A stretch of DNA of 64,000 nt from Microcebus murinus (taxonomy: Eukaryota; Chordata; Mammalia; Primates; Cheirogaleidae). The stretch is taken from positions 78,003,001 to 78,067,000 of the forward strand of contig NC_134106.1 in NCBI RefSeq assembly GCF_040939455.1. The letters are read 5' to 3'. The translations under genes and the position numbers were made by a program. The notes below the pieces were generated by a model. That model did not search any database. It had not been told where the DNA came from and worked only from the letters and a program-made list of their open reading frames with translations. Shown piece by piece: positions 46,840-59,890 of this stretch; the stretch's first letter is position 1; each line of letters begins with the position of its first letter.

Positions 46840-49330
46840 AGCCAATAGAAATAGATGCAGAACTTATAGAGATGAAAAAGCTAACAGACAAGTAAAGCAA
46901 CTATTATAGCTATGCTCAAGCATTTGAAGAAAAACATGAACATGGATATAATAAAAAAAGAAATATTTATATATGTATGTGTGTATGCATATATATGTGT
47001 GTATATATATATTTATATATATCTTCATTGAATCTATCATCTTGCTATTTACTTTCTATTTGTCCCATTTGTTCATTTGTTCAGTATGACACTGTGTATG
47101 TGCGTGTGTGTATGTGGGGGGATGTATGAAACTTCTACAAGTGAAAAATATAATATGTGAAATTTAAAATTTACTACATGGGCTTAACAGCAAATTAAAC
47201 ACTGTGGTGGAATAAAAAAAGAGTGATTTTGAAGACATAGCAATAGAATTTATGCAAAGTAAAGCATAGAGAAATTAGACTGAAAAAAAATTGAGCAAAG
47301 CCTCAGTGACATGCAGGCCCACATCACATGTTCTAACATACTAGAGTCACAAGTGGAGAGCCAAGAGAAGGAAAAAACAAAAAAGTATTTGAAGGAACAA
47401 TGGCTTCAAAATGTCCAAATTTGATGAATATTATACAGCAAAACAAAAGTTGTTTATTTGAAAAGATCAATGAAATTGACAAATCTTTAGCTATACTGAC
47501 CAAGAAAAAAAGAAAGAGGACCAAAATAATTAAAATCAAGAATGAAAAAGGGAGCATCATGACCAACTTTATGGAAATAAAAATGATTATAAGGGAATAC
47601 TATGAACAATTGTATGGTAACGAACTAAATGCCTAGATGAAATAAAAAAAATCCTGGAAAGATACTCCCAGATCATTCTATCAGGTTAGTATTACTTTGA
47701 TACTCAAACCAGAAAAGACATCATAAAAAAAGAAAATTACAGACCAATCAATATTCCTTATAAATAAGGATGCAAAAATTCTCAAAAAAATACTAGCAAA
47801 ATTAATTCAGCAACATATATAAAGGATTATATACCATGAACAAGTAGGATTATCCAGAAATGCAAGGTTGGTTTAACATACGAAAACCAATCAATACAAT
47901 AAAACATATTAATAGAATATAGAATAAATAGAATAAAGGACAAATACCACATGAGCATCTCATTAGATACAAAAATTTTAAAAACATTTGACAACACCCA
48001 ATACTTCTTCATAATAAAAACATTCAACAAACTAGGGATAGAAGAGAACTTCCTCAACCTGATCAAAAGCATCTATGATAAACTTACAGCTAATATTATA
48101 CTAAATAATGAAAAGCTAAATGTTTTCCCCCTATGATCAAGAAAAGAACAAAAATGTCTTCTCTCACCACTTTTATTCAACATTGTACTGGAGGTAACCA
48201 GAGCAATTGGCAAGTAAGAGAAATACAAGGCATTCAGATTTGAAAGGAAGAATAAACCAACATTTGCAGATGGCATGATGCTATAAATAGAGAATCCTAA
48301 GGAACAAGTTCAGAAGGGTTGAAGGACACAAGATCAATATACAAAAGTCAATTATATTTCCATACACTGGCAATAAACAAACTGAAATTAAATTAAGAAA
48401 AAAAGTCCATGTATAAGAGCATCAAGAATAATAAAATACATAGACATAAACTTAACAACAGAAGCACAAGACTTATACTCTAAAAACTACAAAATACTGT
48501 TGAAGGAAATTCAGGAAAACCTAAGTGAATAAAAAGCTTGTCCATGGTCATGGATCAGAAAACTTAATATTGTTAAGATGACAATACATCCCAAACTGAT
48601 TTACAGATTTAATGCAATGCCTATGAAAAGCTCGAATCACTTTTTTTTGGAACAATTGACAAGCTGATCCTAAAATTCATATGGACATATAAGAAACCCA
48701 GAATTGGCCAAAACGATCTTGAAAAGAACAAAGAGGGAGGACTCACACGTTCTTGTTCAAAATTACTGCAAAGCTACAGAAATCAAGACAGTGTGGTACT
48801 GGTACAGCATAGACATATATATCTAGGTAATATAATTGATATTACAGAAATAAACCCTCACATTTATGGTTAATTTTCAACAACAATGCCAACACAATTC
48901 AATGGGGAAAGCAATAGTCTTTTCAACAAATGTTGCTGGAACAACTGGATATCCACATGTCAAAGAATAAATTTGGATCTTTCTCTCATATCATACAAAA
49001 AAATTACCTCACAGGGGATCACAGACATATGAGAGCTAAATCTATAAAACTCTCAGAAGAAAACAGGAATAAATCTTTTTGACTAGGGTTAGGCATTGAT
49101 TTCTTGATAAGGGACTTGTATCTAGAATATATAAAGAACTCTTAAAACTCGATTAATAACAAGACAAGTAACCCCATTACAAGTAGGCCAAAGATTTTAA
49201 ACAATATGTCTCTGAAGACATATGAATGGCTAATAAATACATAAAAGATGCTCAACATCATTAGTCCTTAGGGAAATGCAAATCAAAGCCACTTCACAGT
49301 CACTAGAAGGGTATAATAAAATATGTCATA
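46840..49330 (+). mobile_element. L1, sense, with internal deletions
   Basis: ORF1-region text ('atgctcaagcatttgaagaa' near 46911, 'cctcagtgacatgcaggccc' near 47301) is followed by ORF2 text. It includes an intact short run coding 'KINEIDKSLAILTKKKRKR' (47463 on) and 'EIKMIIREYYEQLYGNEL'. It stops near 49325 at 'actagaagggtataataaa', before the 3' UTR. Numerous frameshifts mean it cannot be active. Confidence 0.85.
46970..47035. repeat. TA/TG microsatellite
   Basis: Alternating 'tatatatg' and 'tgtgtatg' runs lie within the L1, with a second 'gtgtgtatgtgcgtgtg' run at 47090-47115. Confidence 0.85.
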
Positions 49331-49339
49331 ATTAAAATA

Positions 49340-51060
49340 TACAAGTCTTAAAATAATACATAACTATTTATAAAAGCATCAAAAATTTAAATACCTAGTA
49401 ACAAATATTTAATAATTTGTGGAACAATATCTTCACACAGAAAATTATGAAATATTACTGAGAAAAATCAAACAGAGGAATATATGTTCAGGGACTAGAA
49501 GACTCAATATTATAAAGATGTCAGTTCTCTCCAAATGGATCTGTAGATTTGACACAGTACAATAAAATTCCTAATAGGTTTTGTATGGAATACCACTAAA
49601 TGATTTAAAAATTATATGGAAATGCAAAGCAAATATAGCCAAGATACTTTTGAACAAGAAAAATAACATGAAAAGACCTGTGTTAAAGGAAAGCAAGACC
49701 TTATTGTAAAGATAAAGTAATTAAAACAATAAGATATTTGTCAGATAGACAAAGAGACCAATAGAATAGTATAGAGAGGCCAAAAACAAAGCCATACATA
49801 TTTCAAAACTTGATAGGACAAGGTGGTAGTGCACACTGGTAGAGAAAAGGTGTTCTTTTCAACAAATGATGCTGAGTTAACTGAATATCTATATACAATG
49901 AAAAAAAGTTCAACCTCTATCTCACACCATGCATAAAAATCAATTCCAGATAGATTGCAGCTCTAAAATTTACAAGCAAAACAATAAAGTTCATAAAAGA
50001 TATGAGACATAATTATAACCTTAAGCTAAGGAAAGATTTCTTAGATATGACAGAAAAAAATGCATGCCCATAAAAGAAATTATTAATAAATTGGACATTT
50101 TAAAAATTAAATACTTCTACTTATTAAAAGACACCATTAAATAAGTAAAAAAGCAAGCCACAGAGAAAGGTTATTTGCGACACATGTTACTAACAATGGG
50201 CTTGTTCCCAGAATACTATATGAAGAACTATAACTTAAGAAAAAGAGAAAACCTAATAAAAAAAAAAAAACAGGTAAAAAACTTGAATAGGAACTTCACA
50301 AATATGTATACCAACTGGGTAATAAGCATCTGAAAAGGTGCTTAACCCCATTAGTCATTAGGGAAATGCAAATTATAACCATAGTGAGACACCATTTTAT
50401 ACTCCCTAGCATGGCAAACCTTAAAAAGACTGACAATGCTAAGCTTGTGGAGCAATGTGAACTCCCTTAGACTGCCACTGGATGTGAATATTAGTGCAAT
50501 CACTTTGGAAAACAGTTTGGGTTATCTACTAAGGTTAACATATGGATACTCTTTAAAAACCGTAATTCCACTTCTAAATGTATACCCAACAAAAATATAT
50601 GGACATGTACACCACAGGGCATGCACATAAATGTTCATAGCAGCACCATTTTATGAGTCCAAACCAAGAAACAACTCAAATGTCCATTGCCAGCAGAATG
50701 AATAGTGTTTTATTTGTACAATGGAATAAAACTGAAAATATATATACATTTATCAACATGGGTAAATGTCATAAATATTGAATGAATAAAAGGAAAACTA
50801 ATATATGATTCCATTTATAAAAATCTCCAAATACACAAAACTAAATTATAAATCACTGGTTATCTGGAGGAGACAGGAGTAGGGATTGAGATTGAAGAGG
50901 AGAAGGAAACTACTGAGTCGTGGCATATTTCATATTTTCACTCAGGTGATGATTTTAAGGGCATTTCTTCTATGACAATTCATTGAGTTCATGAAACATT
51001 TATATTATGTACTTTTCTGTATGGTTATAATACTTCACAATAAAAATATATTCTATGAAG
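49340..51060 (+). mobile_element. Second L1, sense, with 3' end
   Basis: It begins in mid-ORF2 ('aaaagcatcaaaaatttaaa') and passes 'tctcacaccatgcataaaaa', 'ggaaatgcaaattataacca' and 'tgttcatagcagcaccattt'. It ends with a 3' UTR ('ggttataatacttcacaata') near 51050. It abuts the preceding L1 in the same orientation. It looks like an older L1M copy than the lemur-type ones. Confidence 0.82.
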
Positions 51061-51378
<318 letters not shown>

Positions 51379-51585
51379 TTAGCTTGCTGGTATTTTCCTG
51401 ATGATTTTTACATGTTTTCATCATGGATATTGGCCTGTAGTTTTCTGGATTTTCGTTGTTGTTGTTGTCCTTGTCCTTGTCTGGTTTTGATATCAGGGTA
51501 ATGCTGGCCTTGTAGAATGAGTTTGGAAGTATTCCCTCTTCTTTAATTTGTTGGAATAGTTTGTGTAGAATTGGTTCTTTAACTG

Positions 51586-51843
51586 CTAGAATTCAACAGC
51601 AAAGTGGTCAAGTCCTGGGCTTTTCTTTGATGGGAGAATTTTTATCACTGCTTTAATCTCATTACTCATTATTGGTCTGTTCTGGTTTTCTATTTCTTCT
51701 TGGTTCAATCTTGGTAGGTTGTACGTGTCCAGGAATTTCTCCATTTCTTCTAGGTTTAGCAATTTGTTGGTGTATAGTTGTTCAAGATGTACTCTAATGG
51801 TACATTTTATATCTGTGGTATCAGTTATAATGTCTCTTTTCAT
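51586..51843 (-). pseudogene. L1 ORF2 remnant (pre-RT region)
   Basis: An 85-codon open stretch contains '[19 protein letters not shown]' and '[14 protein letters not shown]', which are hallmark L1 ORF2 sequences just before the reverse-transcriptase motifs. It is a surviving fragment of a broken frame. Confidence 0.88.
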
Positions 51844-52416
51844 CTCTGATTTTATTTGGGTATTCTCCCTTTTTTTCCTTAATTAGTCTAGCTGAAGGTT
51901 TGTCAATTTCATATTTTTAAAAAAACAACTTTCATTTTGTTGATATTTTGTATTGTTTTTAGTCTCAATTTCATTCTGCTCTGATCTTTATTTCCTTCCT
52001 TCTACTACCTTTGGGTTTGTTCTTGCTTTTCTAGTTCCTTCAGGTAGCATTAGGGTGTTTATTTGAAATCTTCCTACTATTTTGACATAGGTGTTTATTG
52101 CTGTAAACTTCTTAGAACTTCTTTTGCTATATCCCATAGGTTTTGGTATGTTGTGTTTCCATTTTCATTTGTCTCAAGGAATTTTAAAATTTCCTTTGAA
52201 ATTTCTTCATTGACCCATTTTTGTTCAGGAACATGTTTTTTTAAGATACTTGATATGATTTCAGTTTTTAAAAATTTATTAAGTGTTGTTTTGTAATGTA
52301 ACATGTGGTCTATCCTGGAGAATAATCTATGTGTTGATGAGGAGATTTGTGTATTCCACAGCTGTTGGATGGAATGTTCTGTAAATGTCTGTTAGGTCCA
52401 TTTTGTCTACAGTGCC

Positions 52417-52710
52417 TTTTTTTCTTCTAGAGACAGGGTCTCACTCTGTCTCCCAGGCTGGAGTGCAGTGACACAATCACAGCTCACTGCAGCCTTGAAC
52501 TCCTGGCCTCAAGGGATCCTCCCACCTGCACCTCTCAAGTAGCTGGGACTACAAATGTACACCATTATGCCCAGCTAATTTTTAAATTTTTTGTAGAGTT
52601 GGGGTATCATTATGTTGCTCAGGCTGGTTCTCCAACTCCTGGCCTCAAGTGATCCTCCTGCCATGGTTTGCCAGTGTTGGAATTATAGGCATGAGCCACT
52701 GTGCCTGGCC
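52417..52710 (-). mobile_element. AluJ SINE, antisense, inside L1
   Basis: In reverse, 'gagacagggtctcactctgt' through 'gagccactgtgcctggcc' is a complete classical AluJ dimer with the standard 'aaaaatttaaaaattagct' linker. It lacks the lemur-specific features. Flanks 'ctacagtg' (about 52407) and 'ctacagta' (52710) form a short imperfect duplication. It is diverged and predates the lemur-type copies. Confidence 0.93.
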
Positions 52711-54178
52711 TACAGTATGTTTTAATACCAGTGTTCCTTGGGGGTTTTTTGATATGGATGATCTGTCCATTGCTGAAAGTAGGGTGAAGTCCCTTGCTAT
52801 TACTGTATTTTTTTTTTTTTTTTTTGCAATCTCTCCCTTTAGGTTTAGTAGCATTTATTTTATATGACTGCTGTCGTTGGGTTCACATATATTTACAATT
52901 ATTATATTCTCTTGCTGTATTTATCATCCTTATATAATCACCTTCTTTGTCTTTTTCTAACTGTTCTTAACTTAAAGTCTATTTTACTGATATAACAACT
53001 ACTACTGATTTTTTATTTATATTTACATAGAGTATCTTTTTCCATCCCTTCACTTTCAGTCTGTGTGTGTGTCTTCATAGGTGAAGTGAGTTTCCTGTAG
53101 ATAGCATATAGTTGGGTCTTATTTTTTTTAATCCATTCAGCCACTCTATGTGACTGATAATTGGAGAATTTAATCCATTTACATTTAAGGTTATTACTGA
53201 TAGGTAAGGGTTTACCATTGCCATTTTGTTAATTCTTTTCTGGTTGTTGGTAGATCTTTTTCTCTTCTCTTACTGTCTTCCTTTGTGGTTAAGTGATTTC
53301 TCTAGTACTATGTTTTGACTCTGTGCTATTTATTTTTAGTATAGCTATTATAGGTTTTTGCTCTGTGGTTACCATGAGGCTTACAAAAAACATCTTATAG
53401 TTATAACAGGTTTTTTTTTTTTAACTGATGGCAACTTTAATCACAAAGAAAAGTAACACACTCTACACTATTCTCGCCCATTTTGATATTTCCACTTACA
53501 TCTTTTTATATTGCCTATCTCTTAACCAATTGTTGTAGTTGTTTTTAGTAGTTTTGTCTTTTATTCTTCATACTTAAAATACAAGTGGTTTACTCTAATT
53601 ACAGTATTTGAGTATTCTGAATGTGTTTCTTTCATTTACCAGTGAGTTTCATACCTTCAGATATTTTCTTGCTATGCATTAGTGCCCATTTACTTCAGGT
53701 TGAAGAACTCCCTTTAGCATTTAAGATCAGTCTAGTTTTAACGAATTCCCTCAGAATTTGTCTGGGAAAGTCTTTATCACTGCTTCATGTTTGAAGGATA
53801 GCTTTGCTGGGTACAGTATTCTTGGCTGACAAGAGATTTTCTTTTTTCTCTCTTCACTTTTGATATAGTACACCACTTTCTCCTGGCCTGAATGATTTCT
53901 GATAAGAAATCCACTGAAAGCTGTATTGGGGCTCTGTTGAATGTGATATGGGTCTTTACTCTCATTGCTTTGAGTATTCTTTATCTTTGACTTTTGCTAA
54001 CTTTATTATGATATGCTTTCTTCTTTGGGTTGAATTTGATTAGTGACCTCTGAGCTTCTTGTACCTGGATGGTGTCATCTCCAGATTTCAGAAGTTTTCA
54101 ACCATAATTTGCTTAAATATGCTTTCTAGCCCTTTTGCTCTCATCTCCTTCAGAAATTCCTATTATGTGGATGTTAGT

Positions 54179-54493
54179 TCACTTGATGGTATCCCATAAT
54201 TCTTGTAGGCCTTCTTCACTCTTTTTTATTCTTTTTGCTCCTCTGATTGGGTAATTTCTGTCTTCAAGCTTACTAATTCTCCCTGTTTGATCAAGTCTGG
54301 TGTTGAAGTTTTCTAATGAGTTTTTCAGTTCAGTTATTGTATTCTTTATTTCTATGACTTCTATTTGATTTTTTGTTTCTATTTCTTTGACAAATTTTTC
54401 ATTTGGTTCCTGGATTATTTTCCAAATTTCATTCAGTTTTCTATCCATATTTTCTTGTGATTGACTTAACTTCTTTAAGAGGATTATTCTCAA
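54179..54493 (-). pseudogene. L1 ORF1 coiled-coil remnant
   Basis: A 104-codon open stretch on the minus strand is rich in Lys, Glu and Asn with 'TITELKNSLENFNTRLDQ' and 'RISKLEDRN', which is typical of the coiled-coil and following region of L1 ORF1p, the RNA-binding trimer. Only a fragment is left. Confidence 0.85.
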
Positions 54494-54700
54494 TTCTCTG
54501 ACATTTTGTAGATCCTCACTTCTTCTGGATCCATGGCTGAAATTTTGTTGGCTTCTTTTGGTGGTGTCATATTTTCCTAAGTTTTCACAGTCCTGTATCT
54601 TTACATCAATGCCTGCATATTTGAAGACAGAGCCACTTCTTCTAGTTTTTATAGGTGTTCCTTGGTGGTGTTAGGCCTTTACTACTTAGTATCAGAACTT

Positions 54701-55195
54701 AAATGCTGACCTATTGTTTCTTCCCATTCTGGGAGGGCTTATAGTGAGCACCAGAACTAAATCAAAATGAAACCACTGCACTGGAATTAACTCATTGCCT
54801 TGCCATTATTTCCTGCTGTGGGGAAGATTTACAGTGAGTGCCAGAGGTTAAACACCCTGGAACTATATTGTTGCCTTGCCATTTTTTCCCAGTCTGGGGA
54901 AGACTTAAGTAGGCATCAGAACTTAATCCTGACCTTTTAGTTGTTTCTAGGCCAGGGAGAAGCTCCTCGTGAGCACCTAGGCTTTGTGGAAAATCTGGCC
55001 AGGGATTTGGGCCTTCCTGTAGATTGTGTCCCCTGCAGCACTATGGTGCCAGCCAGTCTCTTCAACATGGTATCCCTGCTGGTCAGAGCACAGAGTAGTC
55101 ACCAAGATCCATATGCCACTTGCTGCAATCAGTTCCTCCCTCTGTGTCCCAAATTTACCTGAAGTACTTCAGCCCTTCTGGCATTCCCATTGTTC
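54701..55195 (-). repeat. Degenerate repeats, probably L1 5'-UTR sequence
   Basis: Three to four diverged units of about 75-80 bp carry 'ttgccttgccatt', 'ctggggaaga', 'cagtgagtgccaga' or close variants. They start near 54714, 54790, 54868 and 54942. They lie where the 5' UTR of the antisense L1 should be, so they may be promoter repeats of that element. Confidence 0.55.
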
Positions 55196-55204
55196 CCATG
55201 GGAT

Positions 55205-55985
55205 GAGACTTAAGTTAATTTTTCTATGACATGTGAGGTAAGGGCCCAACTTCATTATTTTGCATATGAATATCCAGTTGTCCCAGTATCATTTGTTGAA
55301 GGGACAGTTCTTTTCCCCATCAAGTGGTCTTGGCAAATTTGTTGCAAATCAATTAACCATGTGTGGATTTATTTCTGGACTCTCAATTCAATTCCATTAA
55401 TCTATATCTATCCCTGTGCCAGCACTAAACTGTTTTGAATACTAAAGATTTGGAGTAAGTTTTGAAATTGGGAAATGTGCATCCTCCAACTTTGTTCTTA
55501 GTTTGTTTCAAGATTTTTAAAAAATATTCTGGGTCCCTTGCAATTCCATATGAATTTTAGGATTATCTTTTCCATTTCTGAAAATACTCCAGTAGGATTT
55601 TGATAAAAAATTGCATTTATGGCCGGGTGCGGTGGCTCACGCCTGTAATCCCAGCACTCTGGGAGGCCGAGGCAGGTGGATTGCTTGAGGTCAGGAGTTT
55701 GAAACCAGCCTGAGCAAGAGGGAGACCCCGTCTCTACTATAAAGAAATTAATTGGCCAACTAATATATAGAGAAAAAATGAGCCGGGCATGGTGGCGCAT
55801 GCCTGTAGTCTCAGCTACATGGGAGGCTGAGGCAGCAGGATTGCTTGAGCCCAGGAGTTTGAGGTTGCTGTGAGCTAGGCTGACGCCATGGCACTCACTC
55901 TAGCCTGGGCAACAAAGCGTGACTCTGTCTCAAAAAAAAAAAAAAAAAAATTGCATTTAATCGTAGATGGCTTTGGGAATACTGA
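55205..55985 (-). mobile_element. L1 fragment, antisense
   Basis: 'ccagttgtcccagtatcatt', 'tctggactctcaattcaatt', 'ggattttgataaaaaattgc' and, after the Alu, 'gtagatggctttgggaatac' are antisense ORF2 text. The Alu at 55621-55950 interrupts it. Confidence 0.8.
55621..55950 (+). mobile_element. Alu SINE, young lemur-type
   Basis: A full dimer 'ggccgggtgcggtggctca' to 'gactctgtctc' plus an A tail has the linker 'aattggccaactaatat'. It is flanked by 'aaattgcattta' before and after. Confidence 0.97.
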
Positions 55986-56234
55986 ATAAAATCTTGGCAA
56001 ATCCAAGAGGCAAGAAAGAAGCATCAAAGTGAAAAGTTCTTCAGAAATAACAAAGAGATGACAAGGATGCATTATTTATTGGTAAATTCACCAATTAGTG
56101 AAAACTCTATGATTGGCAGGAAACAGTCAGACAATTCACAGCCAAAGATAAATGAGGAGGCAAAAGAGCAAAGAGGTTTACAGCCTGGTCACTTGCATCA
56201 GACAAACCTATGTTCAAAGACCTTGACTCAGATA
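55986..56234. other. Short single-copy spacer
   Basis: About 250 bp lie between L1 fragments. Nothing is recognisable. Confidence 0.5.
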
Positions 56235-57062
56235 CTTATACCATTGTATTTTATAGTTGAGAAGTATTCCATGGTATACATATATATAGCACATTTTATT
56301 AATCCACTCATATATTGATGGGCACTCGGGTTGTTTCCACATCTTTGCAATTGTGAATTGTGCTGCCACAAACACTTGAGTGCAGATGTCTTTATTATAG
56401 AATGTCTTTTTTTCCTTTGAGTAGATGCCTAGTAGTGGGATTGCTGGATCAAATGGTATTTCTATTTTTAGCTCTTTGAGCTATCTCCAAATTACTTTCC
56501 ACAGGGGTTCTACTAATTTGCAGTCCCACCAGCAGTGTAAGAGTGTTTCTATCTCTCCACATCCATGCTAGCATTTGTTTTGGGGGGACTTTTTGATTAA
56601 GGCCATTCTCACTGGAGTTAGGTGATATCTCATTATAGTTTTGATTTGCATTTCCCTAATGATTAGAGATATTGAGTACTTTTTTATATATTTGCTGGCC
56701 TAAATTATTCTGTCTTTTGAAAAGTTTCACTTCATGTCTTTGCCTACTTTTTGCTGGGACTGTTTGATTTTTTTCTTGTTAATTTTCTTAAGTTCTATAG
56801 AGATTCTTGTTATCAGCCCTTTATGGGATGTGTAGCATGCAAATATTTTCTCTCATTCTGTAGGTTGTTTATGTGCACTAATGATAGTTTCCTTGGCAGT
56901 GCAGAAGCTTTTTAATTTGATTGGGTCCCATTTATTTATTTTTGTTGCTGCTATGATTGCTTTGGAGGTCTTCGTCACAAATTCTTTGCCTAGGCCAATG
57001 TCTGTAAGAGTTTTTCCAACATTTTCTTCTAGAATTCTTAAGGTTTCACACCTTAGGTTTAG
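56235..57062 (-). mobile_element. L1 fragment, antisense
   Basis: Antisense ORF2 C-terminal text runs from 'gagaagtattccatggtata' to 'tctagaattcttaaggtttc'. It lacks the 3' UTR that should lie on the left and is cut at the right end. It overlaps in content with the inverted part of the next L1. Confidence 0.88.
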
Positions 57063-57661
57063 GCAAGACATGCAGCCTGCTTGAGTATTCTCTTGATAGC
57101 CTAGTGGCTATCTGTGAAGTTATTGGTCTGTTTGGACATTACTTATCATGTATTAAATCTTCAGGGTCTACTCTATCAGCTACCACTGCTAATCTATTTT
57201 TGTTGTAAACTGATTGATCTCTCAGCACACCTTCTTCTCTTTGTCATCTTCTTTCTTAACTTTCCTTCTTTAATAAATACAGCTGTTTTTAGTCTATCAT
57301 ACAAAAACTTTTAGTTCTCCAAACAGCTAGTGATGTAAATATGACTCTTCCCATACTGAACTGAAAAGAATTGAATCCAGAGGGGTTATAAAATTGTCCT
57401 TTATAGAAGATCAAAAATCAAAGCAGATTTACCATCTGACAATATAGTGATCATCTTCCTCCCTACAGATGTTACTTCCACATTAATTCAAATGAATCAT
57501 AGTATTACTTGGAATAAGAACTAGTATTTAAGAGCATCTTACATAGTTCTCAGCACATAGAAGGTGCTCAATTACTTGTTAATACTTGAATATTTTTAAT
57601 TGCCCATTCATCATGCAGTTGTAAATGTTACTTATTTCTATGAATTCTGTTAAAAGAAACA
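57063..57661. other. AT-rich single-copy spacer
   Basis: About 600 bp contain no recognised gene or repeat. Confidence 0.5.
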
Positions 57662-58905
57662 TTTGCTTGAGTTCTTTACAGATTCTAATTATCAGCCCTT
57701 TATCAGATGTATAGCATACAAATATTTTCTCCCATTCTGTAGGTTGTCTATTAGTTCTAATGATTGTTTCCTTGGCTATGCAGAAGCTTTTTAATTTGAT
57801 CAGGTCCCATTTATTTATTTATTTTTGTTGCTGTGATTGCTTTTGGCAAATGTCTAGAGTTTTGCTCAGGCCAATATTTAGAGTTTTTCCAACATTTTCT
57901 TCTATAATACTTATAGTTTCACACTGTAGATTTAAGTCTGTTATCTATCATGAGTTGATTTTTGTGAGTGGTGAGAAATGAAGATCCTGTTTCAATTTTC
58001 TACATGTGGCTGTAAAGAACTGGAGCAAATCAGCAAGAAAAAATAAAAAACCATTAAAAAGTGGGCAAAAGACATGAACAAAAACTTCTCAAAAGAAGAT
58101 AGACTAATAGACAACAAACACATGAAAAAATGCTCAATATCTGTAATCATCAGGGAAATGCAAATCAAAACCACAATGAGATATCACTTAACTCCAGTAA
58201 GAACAGCTTTTTATAAAAAAATCCCCAAACAACGAATGCTGGTGTGTATGCAAAGAGATAGGAACACTGGTGCACTCTTGGCAGGACTGCAAACTAGTAC
58301 AAGCTCTATGAGAAGTAGTATGGAGATACCTCAAAGAACTAAAAGTAGAACTATCATTTGATCCAGAAATCCCACTACTGGATATTTACCCAAAGGAAAA
58401 AAAAGACATTCTATAAAAAAGACACCTGCATTTGAATGTTTATAGCAGCACAATTCACAATTGTAAAGTTTTGGAAACAACCTAAGTGCCCATCAATATA
58501 TGAGTGGATTAATAAAATGTGGAATATGTATATCATAGAGTACTACTTAGCTACAAAAAACAATGGTGAACTAATACCTCTTATATTAATCTGGATGGAA
58601 CTGGAGACCATTCTTTTAAGTTAAGTATACAAGAATGCAAAAACAAACACCACATGTACTCATCATTAAATTGGAACTAATTGATTAACACTTATATGAA
58701 CTATGGAAATAACATTTATCAGAATGTTAAATCAAAAATCAAGCAGGCAGAAAGAGGAAAAAGGCGACGGGTAAATTAACACCTCATGAGTACAATGCAC
58801 ACTATCTGGGTGATGGGCACACTTTGACACAAATGGTAAAAAAGCCATTTATATAACCAAAATGTTTGTACCCCCATAATATTCTGAAATTAATAAAAAA
58901 AAACC
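57662..58905 (+). mobile_element. L1 with 5' inversion (twin priming)
   Basis: The part 57662-58013 is L1 ORF2 in antisense and 58014-58905 is L1 in sense, ending 'gtacccccataat' and an A run. In L1 coordinates the two parts meet. The reverse complement of the inverted part ends with 'ctgtaaagaactcaagcaaa', and the sense part begins 'tgtaaagaactggagcaaat'. That is the signature of twin priming during target-primed reverse transcription. Target duplication is not clear by eye. Confidence 0.9.
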
Positions 58906-59890
58906 CTCAAACATTAAGTAACACGTAAGGAAATTGGTCTGATCCTCTAATTTTGTAGTCTTCTATTTATGTAGTCTTCTAAACTATAATACACTCATTT
59001 AATATATTCATTCCTTAAAAGACTAAGAATACCCTTTCTATCAAAGAATTTATTGAAAGAGGTGAGTTCAGGTTGATATACCATGTATTATTTTTTCAGT
59101 GATATAAGATGTTTTGAATGGTTATTATTCAAAGGAAATTGATAATGACAGGCTGAGTATTTTGTGGGGATCATAAAATCTTAAGGTAATGATGCTTTTG
59201 ACTTTATTTAATATAAATTGTTTTCATGAAGAAGAAATTACATGTTTTTAATAACTGGGAAATTATTTGAATTTAAAGATTAGTCAAACTCACACTGCTT
59301 ATGTAGAAACATACTAAGGTGCGAAGAATTAGTTTATCTAAGAGGCTTAAACAGGTGGTCTAATCATCCTGAAGTTTTTTTGTTTGTTTGTTTTTTGGTA
59401 ATATGAAGCCCGAGTTTTTCTTCACTTGAGAAATTCAGAACCAACAAAAAATCTAAAAAGTTATATTCTGATAGCTTATAATTTCGCTTTGAATAACAGT
59501 TTGTGCCATTAAATGGCCTAAGATTTGCTATGATAGCTATTTGGAGAAGACCACAAATACATGAATTTTGAAGATTATTTTCTCAATTTGTAGCTCATTC
59601 TACCTTACTGAAAATAAATAAGGCTGGAAAACTGAGCTGTAAACTATTACTGGTTATGCAAGGAATGCAACTTTGAGCATAGAATTTGGGGAGCTGAGGA
59701 GACTCTATAAAAGAGACTCTATAAAAGAGACTCTATAAAACCATAGCAAGGATTTATGGGAAAATGTATAGGAAGACAAGAAAAGAAAAAATGGCAGATT
59801 CTTATGAGTGATACTTTAAACCATTTTAAGTACCTGGATGCATAATTTCAAATAAATTTTTAAGCACTAACTGTTTAGGAATCATAATTT
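58906..59890. other. AT-rich single-copy sequence
   Basis: No gene is recognised. A 14-bp unit 'gactctataaaaga' is repeated three times at 59701-59742. Confidence 0.5.
59701..59742 (+). repeat. Triplicated 14-bp unit containing TATAAAA
   Basis: 'gactctataaaaga' occurs twice in tandem, followed by 'gactctataaaacc'. Each carries a TATA-box-like core. There is no evidence of a nearby transcript. Confidence 0.9.
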
